This document shows positions 7,522 to 15,795 of a stretch of DNA of 64,000 nucleotides, in pieces. The notes under the pieces are model-generated. The model had not been told where the DNA came from, did no database searches, and worked only from the letters and a program-made list of their open reading frames with translations. Positions within the stretch are counted from its first letter, which is position 1. The number at the start of each line of letters is the position of its first letter. The translations under genes and the position numbers were made by a program. This DNA is from Bacteroidaceae bacterium (GTDB lineage: Bacteria; Bacteroidota; Bacteroidia; Bacteroidales; Bacteroidaceae). Location: assembly GCA_017466065.1 (NCBI GenBank), contig JAFTUV010000035.1, positions 12,150 to 76,149 on the forward strand, given 5' to 3'.

Positions 7522-9540
7522 TTATATGCTGGCTTCGCTTATGATGCGTGTGCGACGGTTCGTGCTCTTCTGCTCGGCTATGCGATGAGGAAGAGGGTGG
7601 TTGTAACAGGCCCACACAAGAATGGCTGTTGCCATTACACGGTCGTCGTGATTGCCCTCTATTGCTCCTGTTTCTCTTCCATTCTCTTTGAGTTCGTAAA
7701 GGTCGAGCTCGTATGTGGTTTCTATGCATCGTTCAATATATAATTCATCGCGCAGGGCTTTGACAAGAAAATTTATTACCATCGGTTTTGTGGAACTGTT
7801 GGTGTGAAAACCCCAACGGCGCGGTCGTCCCTGCTTTATCTCCAACTGCGAAGTGCGGCTGTACAGGTTACTGTATTTCCCGGCAATTTCGTTGAGTATA
7901 TATTCGAAATTATTGCCCTCGGTGCCGTCTGTTTCGAGTGTGTTCGATTCTATAATGAGCAGGGCATTGTCATAGGCCCGGGCAATCTCCACAGCCTTCC
8001 ACGCGAGGCGGTCGTGTTCAATGTGTCCGTGCCAGCAGGCGACAATTTCGGGCACCCCTCCATCGAGCATTGCGAGGCGGTCGGCAACAAGAATACAGGA
8101 GTAGTCGGCCTTCTCGCTCACGCCGCCAACATCCACACTCACTATGTAACGGTCGCGCAGGGATTGCTCCTTGTCAGGCATAAGCCACACCCACAAGGAA
8201 TTTTCGTTGCAAATCTCGCCGGGTGCGGCGGGGGCGAACCGTGTGCGCTCGGCTCTCCGTCCTTGTTCGTCGGTCGTGTAACCATCGGGTACAATGTCGC
8301 CCTTGAATGTTGGCGGCACGCAGGTGCGTCTTATATTTTGTACATAAGAGAGGCGGAATACTCGTCGGCCGGTACTTTGGAAGGCTTCGGCGGCGGTGGA
8401 GGGAAATTCCGAGAAAAGACGCCATTCGTCGGGCATCTCTTTGCGTTTGTCGCGGTACCAAGCGATTGCTTCGAGTGTGGCTCCAAAGGAAAAGAGTTGC
8501 TTTTCATAGTCGTCGAGGCTGTCGATGAAACTCTCATAGTCGCCCGCTGCAATGGGCTTGCAGTAAAGGTCTATGCTGTACCAAGGTATAAAGACCGGAG
8601 TAAAATTGTTTCTTCCCTCAACGGCATCGATCCAAGTGCGGTGAAAGAAATTGCCCACTCCTTTGGCGGTCGATTCGAGAACTTTTACAGTATAGGGGCC
8701 GCGGGCGATGGAACCGAAAATGGATTGTACAAGGTCCTCGGGCTTGCGTCCTTGCGTGGCTTTCCACAGGCCTACCTCTGTGAGGTGAGCCATACTTATA
8801 TCTTCACTGCGCAACGAGTCGGGTTTTTGCGACGAACCTAATGAGTATCGGCTGTTGCTCCAACTTATGACTCGCGTCTTTTGTGCGCCCTGATAGGGGG
8901 CGGTTGTTATCTTCTTGCCGCCTGTGGCCCAAGTGGGGTAGTGGCTTATTACTTTTGCAAGCATTCCTGCCACTATGGACGACTGTTTTTCAATATCGCC
9001 GCATATTACGCTGTTCCAGTTGCGTTTGTGCACAAGTTGTATCCACAGCATATATAATTGTGTGAGGGTGCTGCCACCCCATTGACGGGCTTTGCACAGA
9101 ATTATGTCTATGGGCTTGTCGGCAAGGCGCAGTGCTTCCAAGGCTGTGAGGTATTGTCGCTGCGCACGGTTGAGGGTGAATGGAATGTCGCGCCCTTTTC
9201 CTTTGTCCGATATTGTGGTCATACTTCTTGCCCAATATTCAAAGTCGTGTTTTATGCGTGTGAGGCAAAATTCGAACCATAAGTTCAGTAATTGTTTGTT
9301 TGTGGCCTGCGCACCAATTACCTGTTCTATGTATTTGTGTGCTCCTAATTGTATCAGTTTGTCTGTTCTTTCGTCGGCGAGCATAGAGTGTGGGAGGTTG
9401 ATTCTTTCCAAAGGGAATCCCTCAATCCGGGTCCATTGGCGTGCCACCGAGGTTGAGCCTTCGCCTGTTATTGGATTATAAACGGCCGAGATTGCTCCCA
9501 GCCGTTCGATGTTTTCTTTTATTATTTTTTCTTTTTCCAC
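7522..9540 (-). CDS. terL: Phage-type terminase large subunit (packaging ATPase/nuclease)
   Basis: TerL motors translocate DNA into proheads and cut it. The N-terminal ATPase shows a terminase-type Walker A KARQWGGST (150-158) and a Walker B-like acidic site HLTEV (Glu at about 255). The C-terminal RNase-H-like nuclease keeps Asp 470 (VSVDVGG), Glu 531 (IIESN) and the Asp pair 632-633 (GNHDDR). All catalytic residues appear intact at full length (672 residues). The start codon is GTG (9540), only 2 nt after the preceding gene, so it is translationally coupled. It is read leftward, away from the capsid operon. The portal gene it would dock to is about 33 kb away at 42085. Confidence 0.93.
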   Translation of the reverse strand: MEKEKIIKENIERLGAISAVYNPITGEGSTSVARQWTRIEGFPLERINLPHSMLADERTDKLIQLGAHKYIEQVIGAQATNKQLLNLWFEFCLTRIKHDFEYWARSMTTISDKGKGRDIPFTLNRAQRQYLTALEALRLADKPIDIILCKARQWGGSTLTQLYMLWIQLVHKRNWNSVICGDIEKQSSIVAGMLAKVISHYPTWATGGKKITTAPYQGAQKTRVISWSNSRYSLGSSQKPDSLRSEDISMAHLTEVGLWKATQGRKPEDLVQSIFGSIARGPYTVKVLESTAKGVGNFFHRTWIDAVEGRNNFTPVFIPWYSIDLYCKPIAAGDYESFIDSLDDYEKQLFSFGATLEAIAWYRDKRKEMPDEWRLFSEFPSTAAEAFQSTGRRVFRLSYVQNIRRTCVPPTFKGDIVPDGYTTDEQGRRAERTRFAPAAPGEICNENSLWVWLMPDKEQSLRDRYIVSVDVGGVSEKADYSCILVADRLAMLDGGVPEIVACWHGHIEHDRLAWKAVEIARAYDNALLIIESNTLETDGTEGNNFEYILNEIAGKYSNLYSRTSQLEIKQGRPRRWGFHTNSSTKPMVINFLVKALRDELYIERCIETTYELDLYELKENGRETGAIEGNHDDRVMATAILVWACYNHPLPHRIAEQKSTNRRTRIISEASI

Positions 9541-9542
9541 GT

Positions 9543-10019
9543 TTAAATTCCTGCAAGGTCGGTGGCGCGACGGCGTACACCGGGGTTGTTGTATAGCTTT
9601 GCGAACTGTTGTTGCACATTGTCGTAGAGGTTGGCTTTTAGGGCCATATTAGGCTGGGCCTGCATCGGTTGTCGCAACAGGAGCCATTGTAGGATTATTT
9701 CGTTTACAAGGTAGTCGGTTATTGCTTGTTTAAGCAACGGTACAATGTGCGGATGTTGCTTGTTGCTTGTTTCGAATGTAATTTCAATGTAGCTTTCGTC
9801 TATGCGGTAACTTATGCAAGGGAAACGAAGAGCAACAGCAGATATAAGCTCGTTCAATGCTCTTTGTGCGAACATAACGAATAGTTCCTTCTCGTCGGTG
9901 CTGCTTTGTATGGTGTCGGCGTCTAAATCTTTGCGTTTGGCCGATTCTCCCATATAGTGATTCCTTAAATCAATCTGCTGTTGCAGTTCGTTTTTTCTTA
10001 TAATTATACAATGTGTCAT
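9543..10019 (-). CDS. Phage-like protein of unknown function, paralogue of the next gene
   Basis: This 158-residue protein resembles the adjacent 169-residue one along most of its length: an early Y-x-GE-x-x-K segment, then a helical A-x-x-EL-x-x-x-x-x-RF block, and a Y-x-V-x-x-I-x-QWLL motif near residue 112. Its start overlaps the stop of the upstream gene by one base, and its stop lies 2 nt from the terminase start, so the three are one operon. Genes at this position often act in head assembly or packaging, but I cannot assign a family. Confidence 0.75.
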   Translation of the reverse strand: MTHCIIIRKNELQQQIDLRNHYMGESAKRKDLDADTIQSSTDEKELFVMFAQRALNELISAVALRFPCISYRIDESYIEITFETSNKQHPHIVPLLKQAITDYLVNEIILQWLLLRQPMQAQPNMALKANLYDNVQQQFAKLYNNPGVRRRATDLAGI

Positions 10020-10528
10020 TATAGGTCGATTATGTTATGAGGGTCCTCTAACTCTATTACCGGCTTTTGTCGCAGGGCAAAAAGTTCACGCAGTTGTTGT
10101 GCGATGGTCTGCGCTTCTGCTGCCGGTATTGCAGCCTCCTCGGGACGGTGTTGCAGCAACCATTGTTGCAGCACTCTCTTTACAGCATAGCTTTCCATAC
10201 TCTTCTCTATTCGGCTGAGGGCTGTTTCGGGGAACATTGCCGGCATTGGCAGGGTAAATACATAGAGCTTGCTGTCGTTTGTCGTTCCTTCGTTAATCTC
10301 TTCGATGCTGCATATTGCAAAATAGCGTGAGATTAGGTTGCCAAGCTCGGCGATTGCATTGCCAATGTGGTCGCTCAATTGGGTGCTGTCGTCACTCGAT
10401 ACCTGCATCTGGGCGGCAAGGCGTTCGGGAATGCCAATCTCTTTACGGGCTTCACCTGTGTAATAGGTGTAGATTTGAATTCTTTGTTCAATGTTCTTGT
10501 GCAGAACTTTTAATTTAATCTCTTTCAT
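10019..10528 (-). CDS. Phage-like protein of unknown function, paralogue of the previous gene
   Basis: This is the first gene of the leftward terminase operon; 169 residues, helical, with QQWLLQHRPEEAA near residue 123 matching QWLL in its neighbour. Together with the 158-residue protein it looks like a tandem duplication that has diverged. The start at 10528 lies about 15 nt after a -7 box (TATCTTCG, 10551-10544), which supports it. No database family recognised. Confidence 0.75.
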   Translation of the reverse strand: MKEIKLKVLHKNIEQRIQIYTYYTGEARKEIGIPERLAAQMQVSSDDSTQLSDHIGNAIAELGNLISRYFAICSIEEINEGTTNDSKLYVFTLPMPAMFPETALSRIEKSMESYAVKRVLQQWLLQHRPEEAAIPAAEAQTIAQQLRELFALRQKPVIELEDPHNIIDL

Positions 10529-10543
10529 AGTTTGTTTTTTTTG

Positions 10544-10577
10544 CGAAGATATGTGCCGTTGTGCGCTGCGAGGTTGT
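10544..10577 (-). promoter_or_regulatory. Phage-class promoter F (terminase operon), weaker match
   Basis: On the minus strand, ACAACCTC (10577-10570) is followed after 22 nt by TTCGC, with -7 box TATCTTCG (10551-10544). This is a degenerate form of the shared GCAACCTT-N22-TTTGC element but keeps exactly the same spacing. Confidence 0.5.
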
Positions 10578-10618
10578 TATTCTGACATTTTGCTTCTCTT
10601 TTGTGTCGATTCTGCAAA

Positions 10619-11041
10619 TTATATGGCGGCGATGTTGCGTTCGCGCAAGGTTTTATAGACAATGCCTCGGAAGGTCTCTTCGTCGAGATAGAATGATGGT
10701 GCCGGCTCTTCTATTATTTTTTCGAGTATGATGTAACGGTAGTGACTGCTGCTTTCGCGTATGCGTTTGAGGTAGCGGCTGTAAATCTCTCTGTACATTT
10801 CCATCTTGTTTTTATTCACGAGAGGAAGGCGTTTCTTTCGCATCATTAAAGAGATGTAGCGACGGGCGTTCTCAAATGTTACATAGAAGCGTGGTGCTTT
10901 TCCTTTTACGGCTTTTTCTATCACTTGGTTCTGTGTGGCCAAGGGATTGTCTTTTCTCACTTCCTTCATTGTTTCAAAAAATGTCGCAATGACATCGTTT
11001 TTACGCATATTGCGTATTGATTTCTTTTCTGTATCCTTCAT
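10619..11041 (-). CDS. Basic helical protein, phage-like; possible small terminase or DNA-binding protein
   Basis: This is a 140-residue, strongly basic and helical protein with a RFYVTFENARRYISLMMRKKR segment split around residues 51-72. I chose the ATG at 11041 because the shared promoter C sits about 25 nt upstream; an in-frame ATG at 11080 would lie upstream of that promoter. The size, charge and position next to the terminase operon would suit a small terminase subunit, but that is inference only. Confidence 0.7.
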   Translation of the reverse strand: MKDTEKKSIRNMRKNDVIATFFETMKEVRKDNPLATQNQVIEKAVKGKAPRFYVTFENARRYISLMMRKKRLPLVNKNKMEMYREIYSRYLKRIRESSSHYRYIILEKIIEEPAPSFYLDEETFRGIVYKTLRERNIAAI

Positions 11042-11063
11042 AGTGCTTTTGTGTTTTGTGTGT

Positions 11064-11098
11064 GCAAAAATAATAGCCAAAATAGGCTAAAAGGTTGC
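11064..11098 (-). promoter_or_regulatory. Phage-class promoter C with embedded operator
   Basis: On the minus strand, GCAACCTT (11098-11091) is followed after exactly 22 nt by TTTGC, with -7 box TATTTTTG. The palindrome AGCC-N6-GGCT lies between the two boxes (11075-11088), where a bound repressor would block RNA polymerase. It drives the gene starting at 11041 with a leader of about 15 nt. Confidence 0.65.
11075..11088. promoter_or_regulatory. Candidate repressor operator AGCC-N6-GGCT, copy 1
   Basis: AGCCAAAATAGGCT has 4-bp arms (AGCC/GGCT) around an A/T-only centre. The same arm sequence and spacing recurs at 20312-20325 next to the S24 repressor gene. Both copies overlap or abut the shared phage-class promoter. 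Confidence 0.5.
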
Positions 11099-11283
11099 GT
11101 TTTTGACACTTTATTTATTAACAGGTGCTAATTGCTTGATTGCTAATTTGTAAATCTTGCAATATTGTGCGGTGTAATGCGGTCGTTGTCCTCTTTTTGC
11201 GGCTACCTTAATTAATATGATAGCAATTTGTTGCTAATACGGGTTGCCTGTTTGGGGCTTTTTTATCTGTTTTTGGCATTATT

Positions 11284-11340
11284 GCAACCTTTGATTGTCA
11301 ATTTAGCAACCTTCCCGGCTCGTTTTGATATTTCCTTTGC
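11284..11340 (+). promoter_or_regulatory. Phage-class promoter A (scaffold/capsid operon)
   Basis: TGTCAATTTAGCAACCTT (GCAACCTT at 11306-11313) is followed after 22 nt by TTTGC (11336-11340). A second GCAACCTT at 11284-11291 lies 22 nt upstream. The block from 11296 onward is nearly identical to promoter B at 36066-36109 in the other phage-like cluster, including TTTTGATATTTC. Transcription would start about 30 nt before the scaffold gene. Confidence 0.65.
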
Positions 11341-11375
11341 CGTTGAAAAGTTTAACACCTATAAACGATAATTTT

Positions 11376-12167
11376 ATGAAACAGAATTTAAAGAATGAAG
11401 CACAGTTGCCCTATGTCGATGGGAATGTCGAGCAGGGTGGTGTGCCTGTTGCGCAGCAGCCCGATACTGCTGCTGAACCGCAGTCGGCTCTCCTTGCTCT
11501 GGAAAATGGGTTGAAGGAGATTTTTGGAGAGGATTTTGATATTAACGAGAGTGTGTCGCAGGAGGCTCTGTTACAGCACTTGCGTATGAACCGCGAGCAG
11601 AATGAACGCCTTGCCGAAGCTCTTGAACGTGACCCGCGTTTGGCGCAGATGCTTATGGATATGATTAGCGGCAAACGCAATGCTCACTCGGCTATGGCAC
11701 GTTATTTCGGGCGTTCGATGATGAACATTGATGAGAACAGCCCGGAGTTTGAGGAGATGATGCTGGCCGACGAGGAGCGTCGTGACGAGCTGCTTCGCAC
11801 GGCTGCCGAGCGACGTAATTATGAGGAGAATCTGAAAATGAGTCGCGATGTTATTGAAAATTTCTGTCGCGAACGTGGCTATGATGCTGCTACTTTTATG
11901 AATGATGTTTGGGATAAGTTGATTATGCCAATCCTCTCGGGTAATTATACCTATGAGGTGTGTACGGCTCTCGAACACGCAATAAATTATGAGCAGGATG
12001 TGGAGGATGCTTTTGCTGCCGGTGACATTAAAGGCCGCAATACAAACATTCAGCGTATGAAGGAGGATTTTGGCGATGGATTGCCGAAAGGGATGAGCAG
12101 TGCCGCGCCTGATGCTGCTCCCAAACGCCGCAGAAATTCCCTTATTGAGGATGCTTTGCAGGCTTGA
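11376..12167 (+). CDS. Putative capsid scaffold/assembly protein
   Basis: This 263-residue, very acidic and helical protein is rich in Glu, Met and Ala, with a basic KRRR near the C-terminus. It lies directly before the capsid gene. That composition, the position and the basic tail match phage scaffolding proteins, whose basic C-terminus binds capsid subunits. No protease motif is visible. I start at ATG 11376 rather than the in-frame ATG at 11325, because the shared promoter's -7 box lies only about 35 nt before 11376. The end overlaps upstream sequence of the capsid frame. Confidence 0.7.
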   Translation: MKQNLKNEAQLPYVDGNVEQGGVPVAQQPDTAAEPQSALLALENGLKEIFGEDFDINESVSQEALLQHLRMNREQNERLAEALERDPRLAQMLMDMISGKRNAHSAMARYFGRSMMNIDENSPEFEEMMLADEERRDELLRTAAERRNYEENLKMSRDVIENFCRERGYDAATFMNDVWDKLIMPILSGNYTYEVCTALEHAINYEQDVEDAFAAGDIKGRNTNIQRMKEDFGDGLPKGMSSAAPDAAPKRRRNSLIEDALQA

Positions 12168-12238
12168 TGCTAAAAGAGAGACAGCACCTTATTTATAAAC
12201 AGTTTCTTAACTTTTTATTAATTAATAACTTTTTTAAA

Positions 12239-13861
12239 ATGAAAAAACTTTTTGATTTTTTGAAGGAGAATCCTATGTTTGCTCTCCTTCTGTTGGTGAG
12301 TGTGGCGTTTGCTCTTTTTGCCGATGAGCAGGCCGGTTTATCATTGGCTATGGCCGCAGTTGTTGCTCCCGGTGGAACAAAGGCCTCGCGTGGCATTGCC
12401 GGATTGCCTACGCAGGGCTTGGGCGATGCTACCACCGTGTCCAATGTGTCGGAATTGAGCCCCGAACTTATCGATGCCGACATTGATGAACAGATTGTGG
12501 GCATTGCCAGCGACGAGAGTGTAATAGACACTATTAAGCGTAAGATTCGTCGTCAGGTTCCTGTGACCTCGTTCGAGGTTGACCATTATCTCATTGACGA
12601 CAAACGCTCAAAGGCATACACCAATGATACTTATACGGGCATTGGTGCCACCCGTGCCGAAATTCCCTTCTCAACAACCGGTGAAAGAAAAATTTTTCAG
12701 GAGTATTTTACTGCAATATGCAAAGGCGTGAACGGTTACGACCCCACCGGCCAGATTGAGATGCCGGGTGTCGACCTTATGCTCTTCTTCGTGGGCAAGA
12801 ACAGCACCACCGAGGCTCCTATCGCAATGGCTGTGAACGGCCCCAAGAACAATGCTACCGACGACTATTGCACGGTGCCCACAATTCCCGCAGGTACCGA
12901 GGTTATTCTCTTGTCGTCGGCTGCATACGAAACACAAAAGTTCATTGCTCCCAGCACTATTGTTCCTGTTCCCGAACGTATGTATTTGCAGAAACAGCTG
13001 TGCAACAGCATTGTGAGTGATTATTTTGCAGCACAGAAGAAACGCATACAGTTTAATAAATCGCAAATTGCCGAGGCTATTTTGCGTCAGTTCCGCCTCG
13101 AAAGTTGTCGCACAGCTTGGGTGGGACAGCCCGGTAAGTTCAAAGTGCAGGCAATGGATGCTGCAATGGGTTACCAATGGGATTATTTCAGCAAGGGAAT
13201 TCGCTGGCAGTTCAAGCGTCAGTACGACCTTTCGTCGAAGATTACTTTTGCCGACCTCATCAACCTCTCTATGGTGAAGTTCACAGGGTTCAATTGTACA
13301 AAGAAGGCTATATGGTTGCTTGGCAAGCAGTTGCTCAACGATATCCAGAAAATCGACCTCACTCTGCACAAGAACATAAGCGTTGCCAGCGGAAAGACCT
13401 ACGGCATTGAATGTTCACGCATACATACTGTGTTTGGTGATATTGACCTTATACACGACCCCACACTCGATGCTCTCGGCTATTCTAATTGCGGTGGACT
13501 GATTGATGCCAACGGTCTTGTGCGCTATTATATGAAGAACGAGGACTCGAAGACCGAAAATGTGGATGGTGAGGAGGCAAGCCGTCAGGTTGTGATGACT
13601 ATCGACTGCCTCTGCTTGAAGGGGTACAGCCATATATGGGTCAATGGTGCGGCTGCCGAGAGCGATATTCCCGGAACTTCCCGCGTGGTGAGTGCTTCGT
13701 CGCTCCCCGAGTCGCCAAAAACAAACGATGTTGTTATTCTCACCGAGGATGTTATGCATCAGGTGAACGGTGAGCAGAAATTGTGGTTCACCTCCGGCTC
13801 TGTGGTTACTTTCAATGGTTCTACTTGGGTGGAATATACCGGTGAAATTATTGCAGCATAA
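12239..13861 (+). CDS. Major capsid protein (probable)
   Basis: At 540 residues, this is the largest protein after the scaffold and is followed by connector-type genes, the standard place for a major capsid protein. A mid-C-terminal block IHTVFGDIDLIHDP (about 390-405) resembles the conserved strand and domain of HK97-fold capsids. The start at ATG 12239 is A-rich upstream; an in-frame ATG at 12164 would overlap the scaffold stop. Unusually, residues 13-50 are hydrophobic and end in small residues, resembling an export signal or a removable delta region. Identity rests on context plus weak similarity. Confidence 0.75.
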   Translation: MKKLFDFLKENPMFALLLLVSVAFALFADEQAGLSLAMAAVVAPGGTKASRGIAGLPTQGLGDATTVSNVSELSPELIDADIDEQIVGIASDESVIDTIKRKIRRQVPVTSFEVDHYLIDDKRSKAYTNDTYTGIGATRAEIPFSTTGERKIFQEYFTAICKGVNGYDPTGQIEMPGVDLMLFFVGKNSTTEAPIAMAVNGPKNNATDDYCTVPTIPAGTEVILLSSAAYETQKFIAPSTIVPVPERMYLQKQLCNSIVSDYFAAQKKRIQFNKSQIAEAILRQFRLESCRTAWVGQPGKFKVQAMDAAMGYQWDYFSKGIRWQFKRQYDLSSKITFADLINLSMVKFTGFNCTKKAIWLLGKQLLNDIQKIDLTLHKNISVASGKTYGIECSRIHTVFGDIDLIHDPTLDALGYSNCGGLIDANGLVRYYMKNEDSKTENVDGEEASRQVVMTIDCLCLKGYSHIWVNGAAAESDIPGTSRVVSASSLPESPKTNDVVILTEDVMHQVNGEQKLWFTSGSVVTFNGSTWVEYTGEIIAA

Positions 13862-13909
13862 TATGATTCATTTATAATCTGAATAGAAGTTACCCGAATG
13901 TAAAATCTT

Positions 13910-13941
13910 GCAGCACGCTCCACCTTTGCGGAGCGTGCTGC
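13910..13941 (+). terminator. Hairpin after the capsid gene
   Basis: A perfect 12-bp stem (GCAGCACGCTCC, 13910-13921, with 13930-13941) and an 8-nt loop are followed by A-rich rather than T-rich sequence. In phage operons such stems often stabilise the capsid mRNA or partly terminate, keeping capsid expression above the downstream genes. Confidence 0.65.
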
Positions 13942-13959
13942 TCAAAAAAAAGAAATAAA

Positions 13960-14385
13960 ATGAGAAAGAGAATTACTTATGAAATTCACGGACAGGTAGA
14001 AAGGAATAGCTTTTTTCGTGTGGGCAAGGCGTTGATAAGGATTGAGTTCACCGGGGGAATGATAAACTCTACCGGTTCTTATCCTGCGCAGTACACAACC
14101 GAGAATCCTCTCTACCAGCAGGCGATAGAGAAGAGTGCGGCTTTCCGTAATGGTGAGATTAAGCGTGGCAAGGTTGAAACATTTGGTTCGGAGAGCGAGG
14201 AGAAGGCTCCCGTTGCCGATGATGAAACGGTTGTCACACCGTTTGCCGATGTTACAAACTTGCAGCAGGCCCGTGCGGTGCTGATGGCAGAGCCCTATAA
14301 TTGTAATCTTTCGGAATTGCAGAATAAGAGTGCGGTCAAGGCTGTTGCAGCGCAAAAAGGTGTCAGCTTCCCTGCTTGGTTATGA
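13960..14385 (+). CDS. Small phage-like protein, probably a head or connector accessory
   Basis: The N-terminal part (to about residue 45) is beta-rich. An acidic linker (about 70-90) follows, and then a C-terminal helical module (NLQQARAVLMA...LSELQNKSAVKAVAAQKG) like the HeH/SAP-type mini-domains often found at the ends of phage head proteins. It follows the capsid gene and overlaps the next gene by ATGA. Function not assigned. Confidence 0.75.
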   Translation: MRKRITYEIHGQVERNSFFRVGKALIRIEFTGGMINSTGSYPAQYTTENPLYQQAIEKSAAFRNGEIKRGKVETFGSESEEKAPVADDETVVTPFADVTNLQQARAVLMAEPYNCNLSELQNKSAVKAVAAQKGVSFPAWL

Positions 14386-15032
14386 TTACAACGCAGAAAC
14401 TTGTAGAGAAGGTCGCATTCTTGGTAAATGAACCGGACAACGACTCGGCAATAACCCTTTTAAGCGAGGATACACGCTCTTTGTTCGACACGATAGGGGA
14501 ATTGCTCCCCGACGCTGTGCTTTTTGTACAGCATAATAAGCAGGGTGGTGTGCTTAACCCGAAAGAGTGCGATGCGGCTGCCTGCACTGTTACCGACAAT
14601 GGCGACGGGAGTGTGACCGTGTCGCTTCCCGATGATTTTATCAACCTCATAGAATTTCGTCTGGATGGATGGGCGCGGCCTTGTACCCGTCTGGAACCGA
14701 CAACCTCGCCGGTGGCACTTGCTCAAAGTAATATATATACGCGAGGCGGTTCTTGCAAGCCTGTATGTGTCGAGAGCGTGGATGGGCAAGGAGGCAGGGC
14801 TATGAATTGCTATTCGTTGCCGGCAGGGAAAGGGCCTGTGATCAAGAGCTTTGTGTATGAGGCTCTTTTTGTTCCGCAGACAGGCTTGTCGTGTGCCGAG
14901 GGCAGTCCTCTTGTGTGGGCGGTCGTTTACCAATGTGCGGCTCTCTTGTATAATGTGTTCGAGAAGCGTGATGCTGCCAACGCTTTTATGGCTCTTGCAG
15001 TGTCATTTTGTAAAAATAATAAAATAGAATAA
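14382..15032 (+). CDS. Probable head-tail connector/adaptor protein
   Basis: A 216-residue protein. An N-terminal helical segment (ITTQKLVEKVAFLVNE), a DFINLIEFRLDGW motif around residue 87, and a C-terminal helix rich in Ala match the layout of phage gp6/gp4-type adaptors, which bind the portal. The ATG at 14382 overlaps the previous stop by 4 nt; a TTG at 14376 is less likely. Position between capsid and lysis genes supports the assignment, though the sequence evidence is modest. Confidence 0.6.
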   Translation: MITTQKLVEKVAFLVNEPDNDSAITLLSEDTRSLFDTIGELLPDAVLFVQHNKQGGVLNPKECDAAACTVTDNGDGSVTVSLPDDFINLIEFRLDGWARPCTRLEPTTSPVALAQSNIYTRGGSCKPVCVESVDGQGGRAMNCYSLPAGKGPVIKSFVYEALFVPQTGLSCAEGSPLVWAVVYQCAALLYNVFEKRDAANAFMALAVSFCKNNKIE

Positions 15033-15035
15033 TTT

Positions 15036-15317
15036 ATGGCTGTAAAAAGAATGGACTTCTTTCTCAATGGAACTTTTTGGGAAAGTGCGCCCTTGCAATG
15101 CGGGGGTGGTGATGTGAGAGTGAGAATTCACAAGAAGGGGCCTTACCCCGTGGACCTGCTTGTGAGCATCGATGGGGAGGAAGAGTATATAAAGTATGAC
15201 GACTTCGGGCTCGACGACCTTAAATGTGAAATTACTCTCGAAGGGCCTATGGAGGGACAGTGCGTGAAATTCCGTTCGCGCAGTGAGTTTACCTTGATAA
15301 AGTGTATGGAGCAGTAG
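15036..15317 (+). CDS. Small phage-like protein, 93 aa, unknown
   Basis: Predicted all-beta and acidic, with a repeated pattern of short strands, and no membrane segment. It lies 3 nt after the adaptor gene and 4 nt before the holin, clearly within the operon. Candidates are a minor virion or decoration protein, but nothing in the sequence decides this. Confidence 0.7.
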   Translation: MAVKRMDFFLNGTFWESAPLQCGGGDVRVRIHKKGPYPVDLLVSIDGEEEYIKYDDFGLDDLKCEITLEGPMEGQCVKFRSRSEFTLIKCMEQ

Positions 15318-15321
15318 TATT

Positions 15322-15795
15322 ATGGATAGCCTGAAATATATATTCGCATCGTTGTTGGCCAATATTGCCGGGCTTTTATTCCCCATCAGGAACGATATTT
15401 TTGGCTTGGTACTGCTCTTTTCGTTGAATTTCATAGTTGGGATGTTTGCCGATTTAAGCAACCATCGTGATTGGAGCTTTAAAAAGGCCTTCTGCTTTTT
15501 CAGGGACGCGGCAGTCTATTTTGCGATGGTTGCCTCGATGTATCTTCTTGGTCATCTTAAAGGGGAAGAGGAGGCTGCCGTGCATTGTGTTTCGTTTATG
15601 ATATATGTTGCGATTTATTTCTATGGCACAAATATTCTGCGAAATGCGCGTATGCTCACACAGGAACATAGCACGTTGTTCAGAATTCTGGATTTTCTCT
15701 ATTATGTGCTGAGCTTTAAAGTGGTTGGCAAATATGGCTGTCTGAAAAGTTATATGGAATTGTATGAGAAAGATAAGAAAAGTATGGTTGTGTAG
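15322..15795 (+). CDS. Phage holin, Phage_holin_4 (toxin secretion/lysis) type
   Basis: 157 residues with an N-terminal hairpin of two membrane helices (about 5-22 and 26-43), a basic turn DLSNHRDWSFKKA, and two further membrane helices (about 60-78 and 88-105). This is the typical arrangement of the family found in many Bacteroides phages. Holins permeabilise the inner membrane at lysis. The 3' end overlaps the spanin-like gene by 32 nt. No endolysin is found nearby. Confidence 0.8.
   Translation: MDSLKYIFASLLANIAGLLFPIRNDIFGLVLLFSLNFIVGMFADLSNHRDWSFKKAFCFFRDAAVYFAMVASMYLLGHLKGEEEAAVHCVSFMIYVAIYFYGTNILRNARMLTQEHSTLFRILDFLYYVLSFKVVGKYGCLKSYMELYEKDKKSMVV

Noticed and set aside
7804..8841. 345-residue frame on the + strand inside the terminase gene
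   Set aside because: It is the shadow of a gene with intact catalytic motifs on the other strand; no promoter, start context or family similarity.
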